Positions 1 to 8,558 of a stretch of DNA of 61,421 bases are shown in pieces. This DNA is from Verrucomicrobiota bacterium (GTDB lineage: Bacteria; Verrucomicrobiota; Verrucomicrobiia; Limisphaerales; J093), in the NCBI GenBank assembly GCA_029556615.1, contig JAKQDD010000016.1, positions 1 to 61,421 on the forward strand, in the 5' to 3' direction. The notes beneath the pieces are model-generated. The model did no database searches. It worked only from the letters and a program-made list of their open reading frames with translations, and had not been told where the DNA came from. Position 1 is the stretch's first letter. Each line of letters begins with the position of its first letter. Both the position numbers and the translations under genes were made by a program.

Positions 1-138
1 CGAGGCAAGCCTCGCGGGGACTTCATGTGCCGATTTCCTCAGCCTCTTCCGATCACCCAGAGCGAGGCCGGTGCCCCCCTTTCCCTCACCCACCGTGATC
101 AAGAGCTGGCTTCCTGCCACCAATTACGCTGGGCGCAC
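1..138 (-). other. Candidate 5' end of a group II intron (truncated by window edge)
   Basis: Read on the minus strand, the LamG reading frame stops making sense at position 139. The next bases are GTGCGCCCAGC, which matches the conserved 5' boundary of bacterial group II introns (GTGYG, often GTGCGCCCAG). What follows is non-coding in appearance and contains short complementary segments, such as GGC-AGGAA-GCC soon after the boundary and CGAGGC/GCCTCG at the window edge (1-14). Domain V, the reverse transcriptase and the 3' exon would lie to the left of base 1, so they cannot be seen. The call rests on the boundary motif and on the abrupt end of a recognisable protein domain. Another kind of insertion, or a simple truncation, is possible. 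Confidence 0.4.
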
Positions 139-371
139 TCATAATAGGTGCCGTTGGCGCTCGCCCCGAGGGTGCCGTAGTTGATCGCCGTGCCCAGGGC
201 ATAGTTGGGCGTCGGTGACACCGGTTCGTTCAGCCGCCAATAGCCGACCGGGTTGAGGGACGCTACGGTGTTGGAATAATCTGCCTGGGCGGGCAGCATC
301 GCCGCCACGGCCAGCAAGCCCGCAGCCGCAGCCTGGCGCAGGAATGGCCCCGCCGGTTGTCTTGTCTTCAT
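99..371 (-). pseudogene. Interrupted LamG-domain secreted protein (5' part only)
   Basis: This is the first 77 codons of a secreted protein. An n-region (MKTRQ) and an Ala/Leu-rich signal peptide end near AQA. They are followed by the opening of a concanavalin/LamG-like domain of the kind common in Verrucomicrobiota, with the typical words NPVGYWRLNE and GTLGASANGTYY. The similarity stops at position 139, after which the frame runs into the candidate intron and meets a stop at 99-101. If the insert is a splicing intron the gene may be functional; otherwise it is a truncated pseudogene. A paired operator-like repeat lies 140-173 bp upstream (511-544), so the gene is probably controlled with the carbohydrate locus. 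Confidence 0.6.
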
Positions 372-510
372 AATAGGTGCTTGGATCTTCCTGTCCCTTG
401 ATGGGGTTTGTTGCGCGCAATAGAACCGTTGACTGCTTTTTCCTGAGGCCGAGGCTCAACCATGGCTCTCATCCCCTAACTTAGCGCATGCCGGTACCAT
501 GGCGCGACTA

Positions 511-544
511 CCATTTTGCGTCGCTCTTTGTCCCATTTTGCGTC
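511..544. promoter_or_regulatory. Twin direct-repeat operator for the XylR-type regulator (site 1)
   Basis: Two identical 12-mers CCATTTTGCGTC lie at 511-522 and 533-544, 22 bp start to start with a 10-bp spacer. The same pair with the same spacing occurs at 21495-21528, just before the gene for a XylR/AraC-type regulator. Direct repeats about two helical turns apart are the usual layout of AraC-family half-sites. This site lies between the 3' end of the FAD oxidoreductase and the start of the LamG gene, so it most likely controls the latter. Confidence 0.6.
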
Positions 545-581
545 GCCGGATCTGATGCACCGAGCATGCCGACGCAGAGGG

Positions 582-2807
582 CTACAACTTCTGTCCAACG
601 GCCAAGAGTCTCCGCTTCAGTTCCTTGGGGTCCACCTGCTGGACAGCGATACCTTTGTCGATGGCGATGGCCGCCGCGGCTCCGGCGCTTTGGCCGAGGA
701 TCATGAACACCGGCTCCATGCGGATGGAACCGTAGGCCACGTGTGAGGCCGACAGGCAGACTGGCACCAGCAGGTTGGCGCCTTCTTCCGCCTTGGGAAC
801 GATGGCGCGGTAGGATATCGGGTAGGGCTTGGGGCAACCGTGCCCGAATCCGCCCTCGTTGCGGACTGTCGCCCTGCCGTTTTCCACCACCACCACGCGC
901 TGGCAGAAGTGGGAGTCCATCGGGTAGGACGCGAGGCCGACGGAATCGTCCGCCGTGCGTTTTGATTCGCAATGGTCCTGGGTGACGATGTAATCGGAGA
1001 CCATGCGGCGGCCTTCGCGGACATAGAGTTGATGCGGCCAATGCCCGGTCTCCTTGAACTCGTTCGGATCAAGGCCGAAGCGTCGCACCCGATCCTGCAG
1101 GGCCTGGGGGACCTGCGGGTCGTTAGCGAGGAAATACAGCAACCCCTGCTGATAGCGGACATGATTCTGAAAGATCTCTTCGCGGAGTTGGTAGAGTTCA
1201 CGGAGGGGCATGGTGAGGCCGCGGCGCGGGGGCGGCAGTGCGGAGAAGGAAACGGGCTCGAAAGCTCCATCCGGCCAGCGATGACTGCCGTCCACCAGGT
1301 CCGAGGAGAAGCTGCCCGCGTTGTTGGAATCGCCGTTTCTCATCTGCACCGGGCCGTCGGTCATCGGCCTGGTCGTGTAGTTCAGTGTCCATTCGATGCC
1401 CGGATCGAAGTTCAGGAAGCGGGCCAGCAGCGCGTAGCGCGCGGGGTTGTAGCCGGCGGGTTTCGGGAAGGGAATGCGCCCCTCGTTGTCCGACAGATGC
1501 ATGCGGAGGTTGTAGGCCTGGACACGGTAGTCGCCCTCGCCCGGCGCGCCCGGCTTGTCCGCCGAGATTTCCGGCAGCAGGCCGGAGGATGCATCGTCGG
1601 CCAGGACATAGGGGCTGATGGGCAGGCAGCAGAACTGATAGACATCCTTCCAGGAAACCGTTTGCCACTGGCCGGCCAACGTTTCCCCAAACGCGCTCCT
1701 CGGTTCCCGACCCACGCGGTAGGACACATTAGCCGCCGCCAGCAGGTCGCCCTCGTAGGTGGCATCAATGAACATGGCCCCCTTGATCGTCTCGCCCGTT
1801 TCAAACAGGGCGGAGACGATGCGGTTGTCCTGCATCTCGACGGACTCGAGGCAGCGATCAAGCAGCACCGTCACACCCACCTCGTCCAGCATCGTGCGGT
1901 AAAGCGTCTCGGCCGCGGACGGGCTGAAGTCTGTGTTTCGTCCGAGACGTCTGTAGAAGTCCAGCGCGAGTCCGCCGATGGACTCCTGCTTGCCGAGATC
2001 GGTGGCGGTGAGACCGCCCGAGCTCATCCCGCCAACGTGGCAGTTGAAGGAGAGCAGCAGGGTCTTGCGGCCCATGCGCGCCGCCTCGATGGCAGCGGTG
2101 ACTCCCGCCGGGGTGCCGCCATAGACGGCCACCTCGCACTCGCGCATTTCGGGCTTCCGCCGCTTCGCCTGCCGATAGTAAACGGGCGCGTTTGCTGGCG
2201 CTGCCGCCCGTTCAGACAAAGGAAGTGCTTTTTCCTGATACGGGACTGGAGAGGCGGTGAGCCAAACGTCTGGTGAAAACTCGAGGTTCTTCGGATCAAA
2301 GGCCAGCACGACGACTTCACAGCCTTTGCCCAAGTCGATCCGCAGACAGCGGCTCCCCGGGTCCCGCGCCCGCGTCTTCAGCAGGTCGCACAATGTGACC
2401 GAGTTCCCGTCGAAGAGGGAGTCGCTCACCATGCCCTGCTCGGCGATGATGGGCTGCTCCCAGAAGGCCTGCCGGGCTCTCTGCACTGCGGGGGTTTTGC
2501 CCGGGCCGGAGCGACGCAAGGAGCGAAGCTCCAGCGGATCATGGTCGCCAACGAAGCAACAGCTCTCAAACAACGCCTCGGTGGAGCCCTCGTTGCGGTT
2601 GTTGATCCGCGAACAATACTGGGAGCGCGACGGGCTCAACTCCGTGGCTCCGGGCACAGCCGCGGGGCGTCCTTGCTCGGCGGGCGCGGCATTGGGCGGC
2701 TCTGACGCCGCGCGACAGTTTCCTCCGAAGCCGAGCTCAAGACAGAACAGGAGAAGAGTGAGCTTCGTTTTCAAGCGAAGTCGAGGCTTGGGGCGGGTGG
2801 ATCTCAA
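582..2807 (-). CDS. Secreted FAD-dependent oxidoreductase (FAD_oxidored family)
   Basis: This 741-residue protein begins with a basic n-region and a hydrophobic stretch (TLLLFCLELGFGG) that looks like a signal peptide. Residues about 60-200 form a poorly conserved module; the words RIDLGKG and PDVWLTAS resemble discoidin-like folds. The FAD-binding domain starts near residue 228 with VYGGTPAGV, a variant GxGxxG motif, followed by LLLS, CHVGGMSSGG and DATYEGDL, as in the FAD_oxidored family found beside glycosidases. Near the C-terminus SIRMEPVFMILGQSAG is the conserved second FAD contact. The substrate is unknown, but oxidation of a sugar or related metabolite fits the neighbourhood. The longest frame opens with TTG at 2807; an internal TTG before KTKLTLLLF is an alternative start. 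The gene ends the minus-strand glycosidase run. Confidence 0.8.
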   Translation of the reverse strand: MRSTRPKPRLRLKTKLTLLLFCLELGFGGNCRAASEPPNAAPAEQGRPAAVPGATELSPSRSQYCSRINNRNEGSTEALFESCCFVGDHDPLELRSLRRSGPGKTPAVQRARQAFWEQPIIAEQGMVSDSLFDGNSVTLCDLLKTRARDPGSRCLRIDLGKGCEVVVLAFDPKNLEFSPDVWLTASPVPYQEKALPLSERAAAPANAPVYYRQAKRRKPEMRECEVAVYGGTPAGVTAAIEAARMGRKTLLLSFNCHVGGMSSGGLTATDLGKQESIGGLALDFYRRLGRNTDFSPSAAETLYRTMLDEVGVTVLLDRCLESVEMQDNRIVSALFETGETIKGAMFIDATYEGDLLAAANVSYRVGREPRSAFGETLAGQWQTVSWKDVYQFCCLPISPYVLADDASSGLLPEISADKPGAPGEGDYRVQAYNLRMHLSDNEGRIPFPKPAGYNPARYALLARFLNFDPGIEWTLNYTTRPMTDGPVQMRNGDSNNAGSFSSDLVDGSHRWPDGAFEPVSFSALPPPRRGLTMPLRELYQLREEIFQNHVRYQQGLLYFLANDPQVPQALQDRVRRFGLDPNEFKETGHWPHQLYVREGRRMVSDYIVTQDHCESKRTADDSVGLASYPMDSHFCQRVVVVENGRATVRNEGGFGHGCPKPYPISYRAIVPKAEEGANLLVPVCLSASHVAYGSIRMEPVFMILGQSAGAAAAIAIDKGIAVQQVDPKELKRRLLAVGQKL

Positions 2808-2820
2808 GAGAGGGGCTTGG

Positions 2821-5310
2821 TTACCGTTTGCAGGTCATCGTGACTGTGACTTCTCTTTTCGCGGGGAGCATCAACTGGCGCTGGTTCGTTGCATCGGCCT
2901 TCGCAACCTTCGCACCCTTACCTTCCACAGTGATGGTGGAAACCTCAGCCGGGAGGTCCAGCAAGACCGTCTGGGCCTTGCCCGAACGCAGGGTGGCTTC
3001 GAGCCCGTCCGGGTTCCATTGCAGCCGCCGGACCTCGATCTGGCCGCGACATAGCACGCCTTCAATCGTTCCGGTCGGCCAGGCCTTCGGGAGCGCGGGC
3101 AGAAGCTGGAGTCTCCCGGGGTCCGACGCCACCAGCATCTTGATGATCACCGACGGCATCCCGCCGCTGATGTCCATGTTGAACAACGACCGATGATTGT
3201 GCGTCGAGGCGAGATTGTTGAGCCAATACCGGTTCACCAGTTGCGCAAGGCAGCGTTCGGCAAGATCCCGTTCGCCCAAGCTGGCGGACGCCTGACCGAG
3301 CTGCACCAGGCCGAAGGACATGAAGCCCCTCTGGTGGTTCTGCCAGTGGCTATCGAGCTTGAACTCGATGCTCTTCTTGAATGCGGCGCGCAGCTCGGCA
3401 CTGCGCGCAATGTCCTCGGGCAGGCCATCGTAAAGCGGATAGAGCTGGGAGGAATGCCGGTGGCTGTCGTTGTTTGCCAGCAACGGCGTCAACCATTCCT
3501 TGATGATGCCGCGTTCATCCACCATGTAGTCCGGCATCTTGCCCAACATCTGCTGCCAGCGCGCGATCTTCTCCTGGTTCCGGCCCAGTTCGCGCGACGC
3601 GGCGATGGTGTTGCGCAGGAGTTCCTTGGCCACTGCCACATCCATGGTGGCATTGAAGGTCCCTTGGGACTTGGTGTTTCCCGGCGTGTTCTCCGGCGAC
3701 TGCGTTGGCGAAAAGACCCACCTGCCGTCGGGCCCTTCGTAGAGATAATCCTCGAAGAAGAGCACAGCCTTCTCCATGAACGGCAACGCGTGGTCGGCGA
3801 GGAACGTGCGGTCGCCGGTGTAGAGATAGTAGTCGTAGAAGAAGTGCGCCGCCCAGCCGGCGCCGCCCACCCAGAAGCCCCCGGCGAAGTTCCGCGCCAG
3901 GGCGTTGTTGAATCCATGCGTCGAACTCCGCGAAGGCAGCACGATGCCGCGTGCGCCAAACAGGTGCTTCGCGTTGATCTTCAGCCAGGGGACGATGGAC
4001 TCGATGTAAGTCGTGTAGGCGAGCATGAGCTCCGGCATGTTGCCCATCAGGTTGGCGGCGATGGCCGAAGGGACGTTGCCGTTGTGGGTATAGTCACTGG
4101 CCCAGCCGGGCACGTAGGTGCCGCCCCAGACGCCCTGCAGGTTCGGCGGCAATTCGCCAGTGCAGGAGATGATGTTGTAGCGCCCGGCGTCGAACTCCTT
4201 TTCGATCAACGCGCGGTTCGGCTCTTCGTAGGTGGATTCCGCCAGCAATTCCTCCGTCGTCCGCCGGTGATCCGCGCCGCCGCCAAGGTCGAGGCGCATC
4301 CGGTTGAACAGTCCGCCGTGCAACCTCGCGTGGCGTTGGAGCAGGCCTGCGTAATCGTCCGGCAGCTTCGCGAGCGCCGCCTCCATGCTCCTCATTTCCG
4401 GCTTGTCCGGGTCATCGATCGGGCGCAGGTCCACAAACATGAGAACGCGGTCAGCCCCCTTGACGAGCAGCGTCCCGTTCGTCCCCGGTTCAGTCACTCC
4501 GCCCGTGACGATCACCCGCGCAACGCCTTCGAGCGCATGGAGGCTGCCCGGGTAGGCCTTGAGATACCGGTTCGAGTACGTCAGCGAGGAACGGCTGGCC
4601 GTGCTCTTGATGTCGGTAACATGTTCCTTGAACATCTCGTCGGAGCGCTTCGCGATGTCGCTGTCGTCATTGAACTGATCGCTCGGTTCCCGCGGCTCCA
4701 GCGCGAGCCGGCAATCGAGGCTGCCGGGCTTTGAGGCCGTGAGGGACAGCACCGCCACCTTGTCGGCGCGCGAGACGAACATCCGCCGTTCAAACGTCGC
4801 GCGGTCGTCCGACCAACGCACCGCCGCCTCGCCCGTCTGAAAGTCCACGGACCGGCTGTAGCCGCGCGCGTCGCCCTGACTTTCCGTGTGGATGGTGAGG
4901 TCGAAGGCCGGCACGAAGAAGTCCGGATACATGAAGCTCTCCTGCCCGCAGAGATTGAACTGAAGCTCGGTCGCCTGCTTGTAAAGCCCGCGCTCGATCA
5001 ATCTCCGAATCTCGAACAACCGCGCCGATTGATCGGCCGGCATCACCGGCGCGCGCATCGGCATGAAGAGACGCTCGTGGCTGAAGATGATGCGCTCGCT
5101 CAATGGCCGGCTCAGGGCGTTGGCGCCGATGGTGCCGTTGCCGCAGATCAATCCCTCCTCCCAGATCTTCGCAGGCTGGGAGCTCACGAATCCGCGCTCC
5201 GGAACCGGCAGCGGCGCGGAAGCGGCCAGATGGCTTGTCGCCATGAGGAGGCTCAAGGCGCAGACACTCTGGTTGACGGCCTTGAGGAGGTACTTTGCTC
5301 TCATAGACAT
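2821..5310 (-). CDS. GH95-like glycoside hydrolase, secreted (alpha-L-fucosidase family)
   Basis: Start chosen at ATG 5310 (MSMRAK), where a signal peptide begins; a longer in-frame opening upstream only overlaps the neighbouring pseudogene. The 829-residue product has the GH95 order of domains. An N-terminal beta-sandwich opens with the word LICGNGTIGA. The (alpha/alpha)6 barrel contains the family words LPPNLQGVWGG, FSPTQSPENT (family general-acid Glu region) and SHRHSSQLYPLYDG. A C-terminal beta domain includes LLPALPKAWPTG. GH95 enzymes remove alpha-L-fucose or alpha-L-galactose from polysaccharides; this divergent member may act on a related sugar. Length is normal for the family and the frame is intact, in contrast to the two neighbouring GH95-type pseudogenes upstream. 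It is probably periplasmic or secreted. Confidence 0.8.
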   Translation of the reverse strand: MSMRAKYLLKAVNQSVCALSLLMATSHLAASAPLPVPERGFVSSQPAKIWEEGLICGNGTIGANALSRPLSERIIFSHERLFMPMRAPVMPADQSARLFEIRRLIERGLYKQATELQFNLCGQESFMYPDFFVPAFDLTIHTESQGDARGYSRSVDFQTGEAAVRWSDDRATFERRMFVSRADKVAVLSLTASKPGSLDCRLALEPREPSDQFNDDSDIAKRSDEMFKEHVTDIKSTASRSSLTYSNRYLKAYPGSLHALEGVARVIVTGGVTEPGTNGTLLVKGADRVLMFVDLRPIDDPDKPEMRSMEAALAKLPDDYAGLLQRHARLHGGLFNRMRLDLGGGADHRRTTEELLAESTYEEPNRALIEKEFDAGRYNIISCTGELPPNLQGVWGGTYVPGWASDYTHNGNVPSAIAANLMGNMPELMLAYTTYIESIVPWLKINAKHLFGARGIVLPSRSSTHGFNNALARNFAGGFWVGGAGWAAHFFYDYYLYTGDRTFLADHALPFMEKAVLFFEDYLYEGPDGRWVFSPTQSPENTPGNTKSQGTFNATMDVAVAKELLRNTIAASRELGRNQEKIARWQQMLGKMPDYMVDERGIIKEWLTPLLANNDSHRHSSQLYPLYDGLPEDIARSAELRAAFKKSIEFKLDSHWQNHQRGFMSFGLVQLGQASASLGERDLAERCLAQLVNRYWLNNLASTHNHRSLFNMDISGGMPSVIIKMLVASDPGRLQLLPALPKAWPTGTIEGVLCRGQIEVRRLQWNPDGLEATLRSGKAQTVLLDLPAEVSTITVEGKGAKVAKADATNQRQLMLPAKREVTVTMTCKR

Positions 5311-5311
5311 T

Positions 5312-6429
5312 TCATTCGTTTCGCTGTGAACGCGGGGACGATGGCTGGACGGGCAGCGACGGACTTTCCGTCCCTGGGTAAAGCAGAATCGCTTCGCCCC
5401 GTTTAAGGTCAATCGGGTATGTGCCAGGCGCGAACTCTTGCAGCTTGAAGGCATGGTCACCCCGCAGTCGGATTCCACCGGGCAAGCCCGGCCGCACGCG
5501 GCAGGGTTCGCCTGCGAGACTCTTGATGCGCACCGATTGGGTCTGACCGGCGCTGCGCTTGGCTGAGACGAGGCAGGCGCCCTCGGTGCGCAGGTCGCGG
5601 AACTCGACGTCCTGCCATGCGGAGGGAAGGGCGGGGAAGATGCGGATCGGGCCCGCCTCATTCTTGGCCGGATCGCTCCAGCTCTGGATGAGCATGTCCT
5701 GGATGATGGCGGCGGCGGCCAGCGTGGGCTCGATGCAGGGGCTTTCATACCACAGGCCATTGGGATGGAGATCGCCCTGAAGCCGCTTCAGGCTGTCCAG
5801 CGCCTCGTCCCCGAAACCGAGGGCGGCGCCGATGGGTCCGGCGTGGGCCTGCACCATGGCGTGTCGTTGACCGGGACCCGCCGTGTCACGCGCCCGCTCG
5901 AAGGACCGCTTCAGAACCTCGGCCGTGCTTTGTTGATCGATGTTCAAACGCTTGCTGGCCTTGAGCAGGGCCAGGTCGAAGTTGAAGTCCGCGCAGACGC
6001 CCGACTCCGATGAGTACGTTGGCGGCAGACGGAGCGTTCCGCCGGCGTCCTCCCTGACCCTGTGGAGTCGGTGGTGAAATAGGGCCACGATGTGCCCTAG
6101 AACCAGATGCCCGGCGTATCCACGCAACAGCGGCCCGCCCGCGTCGTGCAGCCGTAGCGGTAGAGGGTTTGCCAATAGAGCGATTCCAGGCTCTTGTCCG
6201 GAAGCGTGACGAGCGTGAGAAGCCCCAGAGCTACCGCAGGCTGAAAGACCGCTTTGCAGAAGGCCCGGCGTCCCACACCTGGATTTCCATTGATCCGCGG
6301 ATCGGCTTGCGCCAGCAGGCGGGCGCTCTCTTCCGCCGCGGGAGTGGCTGCCGGGGCCGGTCGGGCGAACGATGCTGCCACGAGCGCCGCGAGCAGCGGG
6401 GCGGTGACGTCTTTGAATGGGTGTTTCAT
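5312..6429 (-). pseudogene. Heavily decayed GH95-like gene
   Basis: Pieces of one GH95-like protein are spread over two frames. It opens with a signal peptide at ATG 6429 ([11 protein letters not shown]...APAAT). A short barrel fragment containing [16 protein letters not shown] follows, ending in a stop at 6097 after a shift around 6130. The other frame then carries [22 protein letters not shown], followed by the C-terminal words [14 protein letters not shown] and [12 protein letters not shown], ending at 5312. The total is about half the usual length of roughly 750-800 residues, so large internal segments are missing as well as the frame being broken. The open frame that appears to join this stretch to the upstream gene is a high-GC coincidence. 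No functional enzyme is expected. Confidence 0.7.
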
Positions 6430-6495
6430 GGCTTGATGGGTTGGGTTCTGCTTGAGCCATCGAATCGACCTTTGCCCTCTTGACGCTCGCTCTCG

Positions 6496-8519
6496 TCATC
6501 CCGAAGGCTCCGCCTTCACGGTCTTGACCTCGCCGTTCACGCGCACCGTCACCGCGCGCGGCTCCGGCGAGCGGATGCGATAGCCGGTGACCTGCCCGTC
6601 CTTCCACGCCAGGTCCACGGTGAAGTTCCCGCGCGCGCGCAGGCCGTTGAGTTTGGGCGACGGCGCTGTGGCCAGTGATGGCGAAGTTCCCGCGCGCGCG
6701 CAGGCCGTTGACTTGTCCGGACGTCCAAGCCCTCGGCCACGCGGGCAGCAGATGGATTCCGCCGGCGTGGCTTTGCAGCAGCATTTCCGCAAGGCCGGCG
6801 CAGCCGCCGAAGTTGCCGTCAATCTGGAATGGCGGACCGGCGTCGAAGAGATTGGGCAAGGTGCTGCGGCGAAGCAGGGCGAGGAAATGCTCGCGTGCCG
6901 CGTCGCCATCGCGCAGTCGCGCGAGGTGATTGATGATCCACGCGAGGCTCCAACCGGTGCCGCCCCCGCCATGAGCCAGCCGGTAATCGAGCACCTTGCG
7001 CGCGGCGGTCAGCAGCTCCGGAGTGCCGGGCGTGATCAGGTTGAACGGGTGCAGGCCGACCAGGTGCGACATGTGGCGGTGCCCGGGCTCGGCTTCCGGA
7101 TAGGGTTCAGCCCGTTCGAGCAAACGGCCCTCGGGACCGACCTCGAGCAGCGGCAGTCTGGCGGTGGCTTCCGCCATCCGCCGCCGCATCGCAGGGTCCG
7201 TTCCGAGGATGGCGGCGGCCCGGTCGGTCGCGCTAAAGATCGCACGCACGAGACTCTGGTGATAGGTCGAGCCGGCGGTGATCCGGATGCGTTTCTTCGT
7301 TCCAGCATCAAGGTAGGTGTTTTCCGGCGACTCGGACGGGGCGATGACCAGCGTGCCGTCAGGCGCGGGCACGAGGGTGTCGAGCACGAATTCGCTGGCG
7401 CCCCGCAAGATGGGATAGAGCCGTTGCAGGAACGCGCGGTCGCCGTTGAACTGGTAGAAATCGAACAACTGTGCCGCCATCCAGGCGCCACAGAGCGGAT
7501 CGAGCACCCCGTTTACGAACTGCGAATCGAGCGTCGAAGCGCTCGGGGTGACCCGCCCGAACGGATTCGTGGCCAGGAAGGCCACCCAGCCGTCGGACCC
7601 GTAGAGCCGGCTGGCCGATTGCCGGCCACGCCGGGCCAGCAGCTCGAACCAATCCATCAAGGGCGCGACGGTTTCCGCGAGATTGGCCGGACCGGCGGGC
7701 CAGTAATTCATCTGCAAGTTGATGTTGAGGTGGTAATCCGCCTCCCACGGCGCCCAGAGGCGCTCGCTCCAAATCCCCTGCAGGTTGGCCGGCAGGCGCG
7801 CGGGCCGGCGCGAGCTGTTCATGAGGAGGTAGCGTCCGAACTGGAAATAGAGCGCCACCAACCCGGGATCATCGCCACCCTTGCGGACCGCCGCCAGTCG
7901 GGCATCGGTCGGCAGCTTCGCCAGCGCCGCGTCCGTCCCGTCGAGTTGCAGCGCCACGCGATTGAACAGGGCCCCGTGTTCGGCCAGGTGCGCTTGCAGC
8001 AACTGCGGCCAGGTTCTTACAGCGGCCTTGGTGAGAATCTCCGCGCTGATTCGCGCCGGATCGAGGCTGCGATCGAAGTCGAGCTTGGCCAGATGGTAGT
8101 CGGTGGCGGCGGTGAACAGGATCACCGCCTCGTTGGCCCCTTCGATGCGCAACCGGCTGCCCTCCGCACTCGCCCTGCCGCGATCCACGCGCGCGATGCC
8201 GTCGGCGAGGTGCTCGGGAAAATCCGGCGGCCACGCCTCGACGGGACATCCGGCCCACAAGCTCTCCTCGTTGAGCTGCAAGCGCTCCTTGCCATGAGTC
8301 CCGAAAACCATCGCGCCGAGCCGGCCGTTGCCGAGGGGCAAGGCCTCGTTCCAGTTCGTGGCAGGCTGGCGATACCATAGACACAACGGGGTTTCTGGAG
8401 CTGCGGCGTGGATGGCGGATTCAGCCGGTTGCGCGGGCGCGGGCAACTCGGCGGCGGGAAGCGAAGAGCACACCGCCAGCAGCACGGCGCGGAGCCGCGG
8501 GGCAGGCATGGATTTCATG
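6496..8519 (-). pseudogene. Decayed GH95 alpha-L-fucosidase gene (internal deletion and frameshift)
   Basis: From ATG 8519 (MKSMPAP, signal peptide) the protein is clearly GH95. It has [14 protein letters not shown] near the start and [18 protein letters not shown] carries the paired catalytic-site Asn residues, SESPENTY the general-acid Glu region and [11 protein letters not shown] the conserved Asp. Between [12 protein letters not shown] and [12 protein letters not shown] roughly 150-200 residues of the N-terminal domain and linker are absent compared with the family. Near the 3' end a 29-bp direct repeat (6622-6650 and 6683-6711) with a 61-bp period shifts the frame, so the last 50 or so residues ([16 protein letters not shown]) are read in another frame and end at 6496. 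The catalytic residues survive, so the decay may be recent. An assembly error should be excluded. Confidence 0.72.
6622..6711. repeat. 29-bp direct repeat causing a frameshift
   Basis: Two identical 29-bp copies, starting GAAGTTCCCGCGCG, lie at 6622-6650 and 6683-6711, offset by 61 bp. Both encode the words NGLRARGNF on the minus strand but in different frames, because 61 is not a multiple of three. The duplication therefore breaks the GH95 gene near its 3' end. The GCGCGCGCG core may favour slippage or misassembly. Confidence 0.85.
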
Positions 8520-8558
8520 GGGCCGTCGGGATCGGGACGTTCAGTTTCGTGTGGGGCT

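Noticed and set aside
972..2276. Long plus-strand open frame opposite the FAD oxidoreductase
   Set aside because: It is antisense to a clear protein family and has no recognisable motif; long antisense frames are expected at this GC content.
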